64,000 nucleotides of DNA from Thamnaconus septentrionalis (lineage: Eukaryota > Chordata > Actinopteri > Tetraodontiformes > Monacanthidae): positions 24,541,629 to 24,605,628 of the forward strand of contig CM020505.1 of the NCBI GenBank assembly GCA_009823395.1, read 5' to 3'. Shown in pieces: positions 1 through 32,935 of this stretch. The translations under genes and the position numbers were made by a program. The notes beneath the pieces are model-generated. The model saw only the letters and a program-made list of their open reading frames with translations. It did no database searches and was not told the origin of the DNA. The first letter of the stretch is position 1. Each line of letters begins with the position of its first letter.

Positions 1-777
1 TCTGTTCTGCAGCTGTGGAGAAACCTGATGTGTTGGTCTTGGAAGCGAGACGCTGTGAAATGAAACAAGGGCTTCACTGACTGAGCTGAAGTGTGGGAGC
101 TCCAGCAGGTTTCCAAGCTTTGCTGCTACTGTCAGATGGACACATGGCCAAAGCACAGCTGCTGGAACCGGTGGAGCGAACCCCACCAGAACCAGAACCT
201 CCTCAACTCTGAGGTGTGGCTCCACCCCTGAAATCCTCCTCAGCCTCTTGAATGCAGGACGTCCTGTAAATCTCACCATCACATTTTCACATTGTCATCC
301 TCATCTATTGTTATGCAAGAAACTCATTGCTCTCATTGTGGGGAACTTGCACCCTGCAGGAGGATGGCACCTGAAGTATCACTTCCCCTTGTGACATCAA
401 AAGGGGTTGATTTTCACAACTATTTATTGTAGTGCAGACTGTGAAATGTGGGACAAGCATAAGAAGAGACTGATTTCTGCTGAGTTTACTGACATATTGT
501 TGCTTAAAAGTATAAATACACCAGGTTTGAACAACTGCTGACACAGGACCAATATTTTGCATTTTACAACCTGGCTGGCTTTGTGTGACAAGTGATATGA
601 ATCGTGTGTGCAAATACAATGAATAAATGTAGTTCAGTTATGCAGTATTAAAACACCATCAGAGGCAGTGAGGATACGTGCAGTTATGACAACAGAATGT
701 CTTTGTGAGGCTTCTAATTATGATTCAAACTGGTGAAACTATGGAAAAGTACAGTTAGAATAAAAAGTATCTGTTAT

Positions 778-904
778 CTGCGATGAACTGGCGACTTGTC
801 CAGGGTGTACCCTGCCTTCGCCCTAAGACAGCTGGGATAGGCTCCAGCAGACCCCCGTGACCCTGAATTGGAATAAGCGGGTATAGAAGATGAATGAATG
901 AATG
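778..904 (+). mobile_element. short non-LTR retroposon tail with intact target-site duplication
   Basis: This 127-bp segment begins GCGATGAACTGGCGACTTGT after two bases, and ends in a GATGAATGAATGA-type tail. The same unit recurs at 21441-21577 and, inverted, at 23661-23772. The 12-bp sequence AGTATCTGTTAT occurs directly before it (766-777) and directly after it (905-916), which is a target-site duplication. The unit matches the widespread teleost 3'-tail family shared by L2-like LINEs and SINEs. The exact family name is inferred and was not searched. Confidence 0.85.
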
Positions 905-1971
905 AGTATCTGTTATTAAAACAATCAATAGAAAATAAGAAAAGTAAATCTACTGGTGAAGACGTGGCCACGATCTTCCCAGATGTGACGTGGAGAACAT
1001 TGAAGGACAAATGTTTGTTCAGTCACACTCGTGTCACATGGCAGGTTGTTCAGCCAACCAATCAGAATGCAGCTTTTTGTTCACATAACAAAGCCATAGT
1101 GAGAACCAAACAATATGTACAATGGCACTTCAGATGAATGTAAAGGCATTGATTTTGTTTGTTGTTGCCATCAGAAGCTGCTAGATCTGCACACTGCTCC
1201 TTTAAGTTAACCCTGGCAGGGCTCCTGTTGAGCACAAACCTTATTAAGCAGTTACATTAACAAAAGATGACGGAGGAGACTGCATGTGCGCTTGTTCCTC
1301 CTTCACTGAGCAGCTGAAATGTGCCCTGTTGTCAAAAAATGTTCTTTGAAGGTCTCACAAGAGTTGTTGTTGTTGTTTTTCACTTTGTCATACAGACCTT
1401 GTGGGAAAAGCAGACAAAGCAAATACTAAACCAGTTTGACTGAGACACAGAGGTTAATCTGCTGAGCAGACCAACAGCAACCTTTCAGCCAACACACCAT
1501 TCAGCTTAGGTGCCATTCATCCTCCTCAGAGGCGGATGTGCAGTGCTAGAGGTGGAGTGGGGCCCCCTGGGGGCCACGTCATGTTAATGAATTGGATCCA
1601 CTTAAGTCCCCTCAGGCGCCTTGTGAGAAAATCCCAATCAGTGTCACTGGGAGAAAGAAAAGCGGTGCTGAGCTTTCAGCCACGATTTGATTAGTGGTGC
1701 AGGTGGAGGTGCAGGTGGAGGGGGGCAGCGCTCACTCAAAACACACAGAGAGCCTCTGACCGGACTAAAGGCCTCTCAAGTCACTCTCCATCACCAGGGA
1801 ATATTTTGAACTACCAAAGAGGATTGTGGGAAAATACAATGTGAGAAAAAGACAAAAAAAACAACCTTGGACAGACGGTTGTGATGTGGCCTCATATTCA
1901 CACACTGGCGGCACTGCTGACTCACCTAGTAGATCCTACTTCATTAACCTATGTAGTGCTTTTGACAATTA

Positions 1972-1995
1972 TCTAATAATAATGATAATAATAAC

Positions 1996-2046
<51 letters not shown>

Positions 2047-2058
2047 TAATAATAATAA
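1972..2058. repeat. AAT trinucleotide microsatellite
   Basis: Imperfect (AAT)n with a few GAT and AAC interruptions near its left end. It produces poly-Ile and poly-Leu open frames on both strands, which are artefacts. Confidence 0.95.
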
Positions 2059-3363
2059 CTGAGAACTTGAGTCATTTCTGTTTGCTTTGTTGGGGGTCGG
2101 AAAGTTTGGATGCAGTTGAGGCGATGTCTGCGGAGTAAGGCTGCCATCTAGTGGATGAAAGCTATACTTGCATGTCAAGAACAAAATAATGCTTCACACA
2201 CTGGCAGCAAATATTTTCTTTCTATGTTTGACATAAATTAAACAGCTAGAGTTTAAAAGCAGGTCATCTGGACCCAAGCTTTGTATTTGATGGACAGGAT
2301 TCCATGTTGACTCAATGTGTTTTATTCTGGCCACCAGTTTTTTTTTTTTTTTTTTTACAAACTGACCCAAATGGGACCCTGTGATTTCCTGGGAGCGCCA
2401 CCTGCTGGTCAGCACGCTGAGTGTTTGTGTGGGAGGGAGGTGGTGTGTCGGGGCCCTTCCTGCTGCTGCTGCTGCCTTGCTGACTCACTGACCCGGACGA
2501 CTCGGACATCAGCCGGTCTAGGAAGCGGGCCTTATATGGTGGAGGGGCTTCCTGTGTGTGACCCTGCAGAGCCTGCAGGTCACTCAGGCAAATAAATCAC
2601 TTTATTACCTCAAAGGCCCCAAACCTGACGGCTTACTGCCGGACCGGCTGTGAAAACAAGTCCGATGGTTCCACAACAAACTGTCCTCCACGTTCTTTCA
2701 CTGGTTAGTGAGTTTATTGTATTTCTGTTTATCAGGATAACCAACAACAGAAACATGCAACTGTTTTGAGATGCCGACAGCCAACCAATAGATTCACATG
2801 TGATGGAGGGAATTTTGTTGGAAACCTATCTATTTATTTGAAATCTAAATTAGCCTCATAATTACTGCGGCCACTTTAAGATTTTTGATTCGCTGCATTT
2901 CAGCTGATTGAAGCCTCAGACGCTGATTTGGTCAGATTCAAAGATTTCAAGCTGTTCAGCTTCAGAATGTCCAACACGGTTTAGCTTCGGTCTTCTTTAA
3001 ATTTTCATGGATGGCGACTTCACATTAAATAAAGACAGTCAGCCTGAAAAATGGAATAAATAAAAACGACCTCCAGAGACAGCTGGTGAGGTGTGCACTG
3101 CTGTCAACCGGCCCTTTAATTAGAGAGACTTTGATCCGCCCCCTTTTTATGGCTGAGAGTGTTTGTGGAAAATCAGAAGGGTAAACTTTTCCTCTCTGTG
3201 ACGTCTGAACGTCAGCTTCACCTTCATCTTCATCTTCACCTCACCTCAGCTTCACGACAGCCAATCACCATCCTGAAAATCATGCACTATTATTTATTCT
3301 GTTTTCTTTTGTAAATCAATGAATCATCAGTGTTGCAGGAAAACATGCATTCCCATCTGACAC

Positions 3364-3477
3364 TGTGTGTGTGTGTGTGTGTGTGTCAGAAGTGGTTCCC
3401 GACAGTTTGTGGTGATTTGCTGTTTGCTCTGACTGTCCTCCCCCCTCCTCTATTATCACCCTGCAGTCGTGTCCAGC

Positions 3478-3509
<32 letters not shown>

Positions 3510-3778
3510 CACTGACACTTTCCCAAAACGCCACGTTGCCCTGTGTGTGTGTGTGTGTGTGTGTGTGTGCACAGAAGGCCACTGTGTGAACTTTGGACAC
3601 AAGGTTCACTGTGTTTGCTGGCGCTATGACACAGACAGCAAAAGCTTGGGGGTTGGGGTGTACATAACTGATGACATCACCCCCCCTGCCCACACACACA
3701 CTCACACACTCACACACACCCGCCTGTCTTGTGAGGGCCATCCTCAGCGCAGTCCTCCTGCTCACACACACACACACT
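3364..3778. repeat. alternating (TG)n and (CA)n blocks upstream of slc12a4
   Basis: Five purine-pyrimidine blocks lie within about 415 bp: TG 3364-3386, CA 3481-3509, TG 3542-3570, CA 3691-3719 and CA 3761-3777. The CA block at 3481 and the TG block at 3542 are complementary and separated by about 32 bases, so they could pair as a hairpin. Such tracts are known to favour Z-DNA. The nearest block ends about 180 bp before the slc12a4 start codon. Confidence 0.9.
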
Positions 3779-3799
3779 GGGAGGAGGACACCAGGAGGG

Positions 3800-3960
3800 C
3801 CGGCCGGTGGGCGGGACTATGATAATAGCGGCAGAGGAAGTGAGCGCAGTGTAGTGGAATGTAGTTGCCATTAGTGGGAGTTGGAGTGGAGGCTGGCTAA
3901 CTAGCTAGCCTGCTACAGCTGAGAGTGAGCTCCAGACACGCAGGGCAGTGTGATGCCAAC
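3800..3960 (+). promoter_or_regulatory. slc12a4: putative slc12a4 proximal promoter and 5' UTR
   Basis: A GC box, GGGCGGG at 3809-3815, lies about 145 bp before the coding start. No TATA box was seen. Shortly before the true ATG (3961) there is an upstream ATG at 3953 in another frame. It would give an 11-codon upstream ORF ending at 3988, inside the coding sequence. The transcription start is not visible in the sequence and is inferred to lie between the GC box and 3950. Confidence 0.45.
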
Positions 3961-19773
<15,813 letters not shown>

Positions 19774-20335
19774 GGCCCTGCTTATTGTGAAGGGTTGGTC
19801 AATAAGCAGCATCGACTCCCTTGACGTAATATACACAGTATATTTCACTTATGATTCCCAAAGCGCATGTTTTGTGGTGAAATGTGGACTTTTGAATGCA
19901 AAAGAAGTTTATTCTATTCTTGTAGAATATTGGGACACAATAGAGTACACGTTCAATATACTACTATATGTGCTATAAGAATTAGCAGCAGCAGAGCTCG
20001 CACTACGTCCATCCACTCATTACCACGACATGTTTGGCTTCTGGGTTGCAGCAGGTCAGAGGTCAGGCACCTGTGCCGCCTCTGTTTGTTGACATGCCAG
20101 ATATTTATTCTGTTACAGCGCTTTATTTTGACAGCACATCTGTATTTATTTATTTATTGTTTAGACATTTCCCCAGTGAGGTGAATGAAGTATTGCTTAA
20201 GAGTATGAGCACAGCGTTGGCTTGCGGTGTTTACAAAAGGTGGCGTGAACGTCCTGATACAAGTTTGGAAAGTCTTGTTAATTAAAAACAAACTTTTCAG
20301 CTCTTGTGGTTTTTTTTTTTTACACGCCTATTAAA
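19774..20335 (+). terminator. slc12a4: slc12a4 3' UTR region with candidate polyadenylation signals
   Basis: No AATAAA follows the stop codon in the first 500 bp. The first variant signals are ATTAAA at 20281-20286 (about 510 bp after the stop, with a T-rich stretch downstream) and ATTAAA at 20330-20335. The true cleavage site cannot be decided from sequence alone. Confidence 0.4.
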
Positions 20336-20410
20336 TCCTGACGTTTCTTTACGAAATGGAGCGTTTCAAAATAGTCCTAATAGTCATAATTCATTTTGAT
20401 TCCATTTCAA

Positions 20411-20412
<2 letters not shown>

Positions 20413-20475
<63 letters not shown>
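20413..20475. repeat. (TA)n microsatellite
   Basis: About 31 TA repeats followed by a T run, downstream of slc12a4. Confidence 0.97.
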
Positions 20476-20482
<7 letters not shown>

Positions 20483-22527
20483 TTTTCTGTACAAAAGGTC
20501 TCAGTCTCTGGAAACAAATCTCGACATTTTTCCACATTGATTTATGTTCAAAGTCAGAGATGGTCAGTATTTCAAAGCTGCTTTCAATATAATGAACAGT
20601 TTTTAAATGATTTTCTATGTTAATGAGCTGGTTGAAAGACCCAGAGGTTGTGATCTGCTGTCATTAAAGGATTTATTACACACAAGTTACATGACTGTGC
20701 ATGGTTATTCCTTGGAAACAATGGCTGAAGTTTTAAATGACGTGTTTCAAGATGGAAGAACATTCTTTGCACACAAGCCATATTTTTACTACAATGACAG
20801 TAAATTGGCACATAAAACATGCTGGAATTTTCAAGAGGCAGCCGTTTTCACCTGCTCTTCTAGTCAGAAAAATTTCCCAGAATTCAGCCTTTTTACTTGT
20901 GTGCAATTTTGTGGCGCAGTACTTAAAATTCTTGCAAAAGCAACAGTAATAAATTTCATTTTTTTTTCATTACATTTTTATTATCAAGCTAACCATTGGT
21001 TCACCGTCCAACCATGGCATTGGATGTTCAAATAAGTAAAATTAAATTCCTGTGGACTGCATTTTCAGATTTCTGCAAAGTGGAGGGCTTTCTCAAATCT
21101 GACCACCACAGCGGCCCGGATGAAAACTACACGTGAAATATAATATTCTGCATCTCGGCCTAAATTCCTCGGACTGCATTGATTTCTGTGGAGGGCTTTA
21201 AAATCTGCGGAAAATTCTGCGATGACGGATTCCTGGGGGGACTCGTTGTCTTTGTATCCACGTTTCCAGTGTTTTCAGAGTCATTTCAAGAAAGAGCCAA
21301 ACACCCTGGTGGTCCTAGATGGTCCTGGATGGTTCTGGAATGTTCTGGGTGGTTCTAAGAGCTAAACACCCTGGTGGGGCTTCAAAGACATTGATTTGGT
21401 TGCAAGTTTGCTTCATTTTACATTGACATTAAAGCAACGTCTGCGATGAACTGGCGACTTGTCCAGGGTGTCACCCTGCCTTCGCCCTAAGACAGCTGGG
21501 AGAGGCTCCAGCAGACCCCCGTGACCCTGAATTGGAATAAGCGGGTATAGAAGATGAATGAATGAATGAATGAATGAATTAAAGCAACGTGTTTTCTACA
21601 TATGATATGTTGAGGAGATGAGGTGGCTCACCAAAACACTCCATCCATCTGCTGCTGCTCCGCTACCCCCCTCTGGCACATGTTAGAACCCACTGTGGCC
21701 CCAGCAGTCAAACAGTTGGCCCACCCCTGCTCTTTAATTTCTCCTCATGGATATTTCTGTGTCTGGTCACTGGGGTTTTTGAGACAGAAGGGTTCAGTTC
21801 CCCTTTGCATCCCAACTAGACTCATCATGGCTTTACAATAATAATATTGTTGTGTCTTTATTTTCACCTCATCTCAGACATGATGGACTAGAGATGATTT
21901 CTCACAGTTGGCCTGCTCAGACGGGAACTTGGTTCTCCCTCAGAGGTGTGAGCTGACACGTCTTCTCAGCTGTTGTTACTGAGGCGTGAATGCCGTGACG
22001 GTTTTGTCAGACTAACAGTGCCTCCCTCAGTGGCTGTGCAGCCGACGCTCCCTCGTCGCAGTTCATCGTCCTCAGGTCTCGCTGGCGGCTCTTGATTGCT
22101 TCCACGATTCAACTGTCGTGCAACACCGGGCACGTTGTGGTCAAAACTGACAGTTCCATCTGATCGCTGATAAAACGTGTCACATTTTACCGTCTGGTGA
22201 CGCTTCTAAGGAAACTGCAAGTTCCTGTCCAAACAGCTCATAGTACCAGAAAATCATCTCTAATCTTTCATGTCTGGGATTCAAACAAACAAACAAAAAA
22301 ACCCTAAAATTATAATGATCCTTGCCAAAAAAAAACACACACACTATATTTAAAGCGATGTAGATGCTGATGACATTAATAGAATAAAATGTAAGTTTAA
22401 AATGATCAAAGACTAAAACAAACTAATTGTACAAGAAACTATACCTTGGAACACATTAATCTGATGAAAGCAAAGAAGAAAATATTTACAAACATAATGT
22501 CATACTTTTATCATTTATAACAAACAA
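20476..22527. other. slc12a4-dpep intergenic spacer
   Basis: No gene was recognised between the two convergent genes. The spacer holds the retroposon at 21441-21577. At 21302-21370 a phrase around TGGTCCTGGATGGTTCTGG and AAACACCCTGGTGG is loosely duplicated. Confidence 0.6.
21441..21577 (+). mobile_element. short non-LTR retroposon tail with 13-bp target-site duplication
   Basis: Same unit as 778-904, nearly identical in sequence, with a (GAAT)n tail. The 13-bp word ATTAAAGCAACGT stands immediately before (21428-21440) and immediately after (21578-21590), an intact target-site duplication. The near-identity to the 778 copy and the undamaged duplication point to a recent insertion. Confidence 0.9.
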
Positions 22528-22533
22528 TTTATT
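22528..22533 (-). terminator. candidate polyadenylation signal of dpep2-like gene
   Basis: AATAAA on the minus strand (TTTATT on plus), about 285 bp after the dipeptidase stop codon at 22818. Confidence 0.45.
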
Positions 22534-22652
22534 ATTTTGTAGAAATGACAGAATATGCACTGTTCTTAAGACAAAATGCAAACAGTGGACTAATTGCTAA
22601 TCGACTACATTTCCTGCTAACTTGATAATCATGTAAACTACCACAATAATAA

Positions 22653-22657
22653 ATGTG

Positions 22658-22707
<50 letters not shown>

Positions 22708-22720
22708 GTATATATATGTG
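22653..22720. repeat. compound (TA)n(CA)n(TA)n microsatellite
   Basis: TATATA, then ACACAC to about 22700, then TATGTATATATATG. It lies in the likely 3' UTR of the minus-strand dipeptidase gene. Confidence 0.9.
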
Positions 22721-22817
22721 TGTGCATCTACAACTATGAAGCACAGTGATGGCAGTTTTCAGTTCAGAAAGTTTAGCTTCAAGTTCAGAAAATTTCAAGG
22801 GCTCAGCTTTGAAGTAT

Positions 22818-27975
<5,158 letters not shown>

Positions 27976-28044
27976 CCCACTTCTGCATGAAGAACCTTCC
28001 AGTTCCTCCAGGTGGCAGCAGCTGGCGGGACCAGAGCCAATCAA

Positions 28045-29900
28045 TCAATCCAACACTGCGTTTGTCGCCGAGGGTCAATTTAAAAGCCGCATTAAGCTGC
28101 ATTAGAGACAAACATGACACAGCATGAAACATTCACAAAGTGCTTCTGCTAAAATGTTCTAGCCGCTGTCGATGACAGCGTGCTCAACGTGCTCCGCTCT
28201 CACATTAGAGTGCTTTGTGCACTCAGTGTGTCGAAGGGCTGAACAATGATGTTGAGACAGGGAGGGTCAGTGTTCAGCAGCAGGAAGAAAACAGCAGCTG
28301 TGCAATGCAAGGATCTCAGGGTAGAAATAAAGAAGCAGTCCATCAGAGGAGTGCAGGTCTTCCTAGGAGAGCAAACATGAGTGAGCCATGATCATCTTTG
28401 CAAACCTATCAGCTCACTGTCCCTTGAATATCTGAAGGCTCGCAGGAAATATTTGTCCATGATGAGATGACGACTCCTCCGGCGAACTGCTGAATATTTT
28501 GTATTTTATTTGAAAAATAACAAAAAAAAAAGACAGCAAAGTAAACCAATGTTCTAAGTTCTGATAAAGTGTGGAGTGGACAGTGAGTAGAAGCTCCCTC
28601 ACAGTCTAGCAGTGAACCTCTGCACTGACAAACACGCAGAAACATCGGAATTGAATGTATTTACCACAGGTCGGGAAGCCTCAGATCTTCTGGATGAACT
28701 CTCTGATGAACAACTTGATCCGACGAGCAGTTTCCAGCCTCTGAGCTGCACCGTCACGAAGATCAACAGCCTACCTGAAGGCTGTGCTACTGTGCTGCCT
28801 TCCAGCGCCGTCGGAAAATCCACTACAAGCCACCGTCCGACATCGCGACGTGCAAAGTTGTGACTGTGGACAGAAGTGTGTTCAAGAAACTTGGTGTTGT
28901 TGATTGCTTCAGTGTGATTGAAGCCAGTGTGGCAGATTCAGCAACACGTCATGTCTGATAGGAAGTAAATGCAACAGCGGTGATGACAATCCTGATCCTG
29001 GACCATTTGTGATATAAAACCACAAGAACCCGAGTTGACTCGCATTCTGGGCAACACTGAGTGTGTTGGTGCAGTGTGGCCGCCTCGTTATAAATATAAA
29101 CAACTAACGAATGGAAACACTGACACACTTTCCTCTTTGCTTGTATTGCCTTGTATTCATTCAAACGTGACACACCGAGACGAAGGACTGCCATCACTCT
29201 GACAATGAAACGACGCTTACACATGGAACGCACTCGGGTTTGTTTTACCGTCACTCGTGCGCCTCGGTGGGGTGCTGGAAATTCCGAGCGGCGGGGAACG
29301 CACCACCGACACTCCCGCTGACCACCAGCAGCAGCACCGACTCACACGGGTCTGGTTCTGTCGGCGGCTCCAGAACCACTGAGTTGTGAGAAGATGAGTG
29401 ACTGTTGCAGATCCTGATCACCGTCACCTCCCTGACCGCCTCCTCCGCTGACAACGCTCCGCCTGCCCCAGAAGCGATCTTCAGTGAAAGTCAGACTGGT
29501 TTGCTTTAAGAGAGACTGGACCGCCTCGTGGACACGGACAGTCAGTAGATCAGCAGAACGTCACTGCTCCAGGAAGTGCAGCGGCAGCTCCACTGTGGTC
29601 TCTCCAGAGCTCGTGGGGACCTTCTGGTATTTGATCGTTGGAATTCTTCGGCCAACACTGCAGTGCGCGAGTCTGAGCCAAGCGGTCGCTGCTTCAGCAA
29701 CACCAACATCAAACTTAGCAACCACACAATTAGAGTTATTGTGTTACAATTTTAATTGGTCTTTGCCGAGCTTGAATGAAGTCCAAGAAGGAGCCAACTT
29801 GCCTTGCAGTTCAAACATGATATATTCAAATGAAATGAACCCCCGCCAATGGTACGATCCTCCTCTCCTCCTCTCACCTGGTACCTGCGCTGAAGCAGCC
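28045..29900. other. upstream flank of dpep2-like gene, no gene recognised
   Basis: This should contain the dipeptidase promoter and 5' UTR, but no clear core element was found. Two moderately open stretches (28612-28863 plus, 29251-29454 minus) have no recognisable homology. Base composition rises in GC and CpG towards 29.3-29.95 kb. Confidence 0.45.
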
Positions 29901-29917
29901 AGTCGGCGAGTGCAGGC

Positions 29918-29929
29918 TGCGCATGCGCA
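29918..29929. promoter_or_regulatory. perfect NRF1-type palindrome TGCGCATGCGCA
   Basis: This 12-bp perfect palindrome contains the NRF1 consensus GCGCATGCGC. NRF1 sites of this quality are typical of CpG-type promoters. A strong plus-strand splice donor (CCAGTGAGTAG) lies 42 bp downstream at 29972, which suggests the start of a plus-strand transcript. Confidence 0.55.
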
Positions 29930-29970
29930 CAGGGAGCAGGGGGAGTCGTTCAGCTATCAGATGTGGATCC

Positions 29971-30607
29971 AGTGAGTAGCTCAACCACAAGTGTCTCACG
30001 TTGACATTATTGCTCAGTTCCAACAACACGTTATAATTATTAGCAGCTCCGTTGACTCACAAAAATATACATTACTTTGAATATTCTGATCTAATTATTA
30101 TATATTATATATTACTTATTATAATATTCTTAGGAAGGAGTCTAACTGGCAAACTGGCTAAGTGTCTCAGGAGACACTTAGCCAGTTAGCCATTAACAAA
30201 AAAAAAAAAATTTTTTCTTTTTTAATGTTGTGGGCTAGTGAGTTGTGTGCACTGTGTGACTTGGTGAGAACGAGGGTGTTGTTGTTTCTGCCTATTTAAA
30301 ATATTAAATAAAGCCCAAGTATTATTACATCCCAGTTGGCTAACTAACTGGCTAGTCGGCTAACTAGCCAGGGATGAGATGTGAGAATGGTGATCGCTCT
30401 CTTTTGTTCTTGAAAATATGGAGCCATTGTAACAAACACACTGAGCTCAACTCTTCAGTCCTGGTTTTCAATTATTCTGTCCTATTAGTTGACAACAATG
30501 TTTTTGTGTGTGATTGTCAGTGCCAAGTGAAAGGATGAAAGTTGGCGAGAGTGGCAGAGAGCAGAGAGGGTCCTTCAACCCCAGAGTTAAAGGTTGCTGG
30601 TACGAAG
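29971..30607 (+). other. candidate transcription unit with split start codon
   Basis: A donor after GGATCCA (29971) and an acceptor TGTGTGTGATTGTCAG before 30521 define an intron of 549 bp. The next exon, 30521-30607 (87 bp), ends GAAG before a GTAAATG donor. Joined, the exons create ATG across the junction (A|TG) and an open frame of 29 codons beginning MPSERMKVGESG and ending KGCWYE. No homology was recognised and no third exon was found. It could be a lineage-specific gene, a non-coding RNA or chance. Confidence 0.25.
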
Positions 30608-31404
30608 GTAAATGTTTCTCTCCATTCTCTCCCCGAATAAACAGCTGTCAGAATGCACATTCAAAATAAGACAACAATACCCCCCCCCACACACACACAC
30701 ACACACACACAGACACAGACACACTAGGCACTGGTAAAAGTAAAAGCACATATTCAACTCCTTTACTTGAGTAAAAAGTGAGGAAAATATTGTGCCATAA
30801 ATGAAACACAGCAATATTGAATATTTACCCTTTTAAGATTTTTCGACATTATTTTTCTCCGTACTGAAAACAGAACAAACAGTGACCCCGAAGCCGAGGC
30901 ACTCTAAAAATAATCTCCTGCCTAGAAAATATCAACCACTTTAATATTCATCTACACAACAACATCTTAGCAACAGCTCCACTTCAAGCAACAACAACTT
31001 TAATATAATAATAAATAAATCATATGTGAATTACTTTGAACACAATTTTAAAGACTTTTGAACACTAAAGTAACCAGCATGTTTTCCAATATAAGGAATA
31101 GAAAGTACATTGTGGCCAAATGTAGACATGTAAAAGCAATTAAGTCATTTGAAAAATAAATACTCAAGTAGAGTACAGTGAGAAATATGCTGAAGTAGAG
31201 TAACAAAGTATTTGTACTTTGTGTGTGGTGTGTTGAGGGCCTCAACATCTCTCTGTCCTGCTGGTTCATTCAAAGGCCCCGAGGCCAAATGTGGCCCACA
31301 GTGTGGTTATATTTGGCCCTTGAGGCCAATACACAATCACCACTAGAGCTGCTGGCCACTGATATTATGCATCGACCCATGTAGCGCTAAGACTACAAAT
31401 CCCA

Positions 31405-31459
31405 GAATGCTCTGCTGGTATTTTGGCACATCAGTCTGGACAGGATGTTGATTGAAGGA

Positions 31460-31531
<72 letters not shown>

Positions 31532-31900
31532 TTTTATGCTTGTTTTATTTCCAAATGTATAATCAGCCGGTAGAAAAAAGGTTCTGCTGAAAATTTAAAT
31601 CAGAAGGCTGCAAATAAAAAAGAGCCATATGATTTTTACTGACATTTTATTTATTTTGATGATTTTTTTTTTATTTGAAATGTGATTATTTAGCATGCGT
31701 GCAATATGAAGTGACTTCTTGTCTCGTATGAAGCTTTGCTTTGTTCCATATTCAGCTTGTTTGGCTCCATATAAGACGGTTGGTTCGTTGTTCTCTGGAG
31801 GAAGATTTTGTTCAGTCAATATCGATGTTGGACCCAGACTTTTTCCCAGTTTGACATTTAGTCCCACTGAGTGCTTGAGTTGGACTCCCTGGTTCACAGG
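31405..31900 (+). repeat. dispersed repeat, copy 1 (inverted partner at 41665-42082)
   Basis: Shared phrases with the partner on the opposite strand include GGATGTTGATTGAAGGAC, AGAAAAAGGTTCTGCTGAA, ATGAAGCTTTGCTTTGTTCC, ATATAAGACGGTTGGTTC and TTTAGTCCCACTGAGTG. Both copies have an ATT/AAT microsatellite at the same internal position, about 23 units here against about 8 there. Class unknown. Confidence 0.85.
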
Positions 31901-32797
31901 CTTGCCAGGGGTGTGGGGGGGCATCAGTCTGGCGTTTATGATGGGAGGAAACAGCGAGCCGACGGGGCCGTGCACCCACTGCAGTCAGTAATGAGCAGAG
32001 CCGCTGGCCTCCGATTGGTCGACGCTGCTGCTTCAGTGGAGTAATCACAACTGTGTTTAATGTTATTGTAGCCCCCCCCCCCGCAGGGCCCAGCGGACCC
32101 CCACTGACACTGTTTGAATTCAAATGACGCCAATGATTTGATTTGGCGGTGTCATCGACCTTGCTGTGGAATGCGTCTGGAGATTAAGAGGCATGAAAAC
32201 AACAGCAGCCCATCGTGGAGCACAGTCTGATGATGCTGGAGTTGCTGTCATGAGATGGGCTCAGTGCTGGTGGTCTGGCTGTGAAGGACCCCCGGGGGGC
32301 TCACGCTCCTCGCTAACCAAGTGGGATCAGTGTTTGTTATCAGTCGATGTTCCCATCACTGAAGTGAGAGTAACAACACACTTGATTACAAAGTTTGAAT
32401 AAATACCAGGACATTAAAACTTACATTTAAGAGGCAGTTTGAACATTGTATGAATATTATTTAAGTCTACATTTGTATTGATGACCAGCTGTCACGCCAG
32501 CAATTTCATGTTGAATTCTGGGAATAATTGTTGTCTTGCAGTGACGTCAGGGTCTGTCATGATTGAACGTGTTTAACAAGAAGTTACAGTAACAATGATA
32601 GGTATTGTGTGTATTGTTGTGACTCTTTGGTACAGAAGTGCCATGGAAAGCAGACACGCAATCTCTCCACAGAGCAGGAAATCAAAGTCTTGTTTCCTGG
32701 GACGGCCGAAGTGAAGCGACTGCGCTGCTGTCCTCAGTGTGGCTTCAGATAACACCATGAGGCAGCAGCTGGGCGTCACTCCATCAGCCGCAGCTTA

Positions 32798-32832
<35 letters not shown>

Positions 32833-32935
32833 CTTTAACCATGCTAGCGCATGGGAATGAGCTGCTTACTATCATATTTACCAGCCAGTAATTACATCCC
32901 CTCCTATTGTTGGGACCATTAACTCCGAGGCTCTT

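Larger units (their letters stand above)
1..3800. other. intergenic DNA upstream of slc12a4, no gene recognised
   Basis: No reading frame here resembles a known protein, and the short open frames have no splice context. The stretch holds one short retroposon (778-904), an AAT microsatellite (1972-2058), a 19-base T run (2338-2356) and a block of alternating TG and CA repeats close to the slc12a4 promoter. The 3' UTR of a neighbouring gene could lie at the far left edge, but nothing in the sequence proves it. Confidence 0.5.

Noticed and set aside
28612..28863. 83-codon plus-strand frame with LLDELSDEQLD
   Set aside because: Slightly transposase-like acidic start, but no catalytic motif and no neighbouring support.
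29251..29454. 67-codon minus-strand frame beginning MSAEEAVREVTVIRI
   Set aside because: Looks mildly protein-like and lies in CpG-rich DNA, but no family was recognised and no following exon with matching phase was found.
29548..29735. Minus-strand open stretch ending GETTVELPLHFLEQ
   Set aside because: Reads like a protein C-terminus, but has no start, no clear acceptor and no recognised homologue; may be a decayed fragment.
29484..29975. 163-codon plus-strand frame
   Set aside because: No recognisable domain and low-quality composition. It overlaps the possible promoter and first exon, where a chance open frame in CpG-rich DNA is likely.
31719..31991. 90-codon plus-strand frame
   Set aside because: Lies within the dispersed repeat that recurs inverted at 41665-42082, where the frame is broken.
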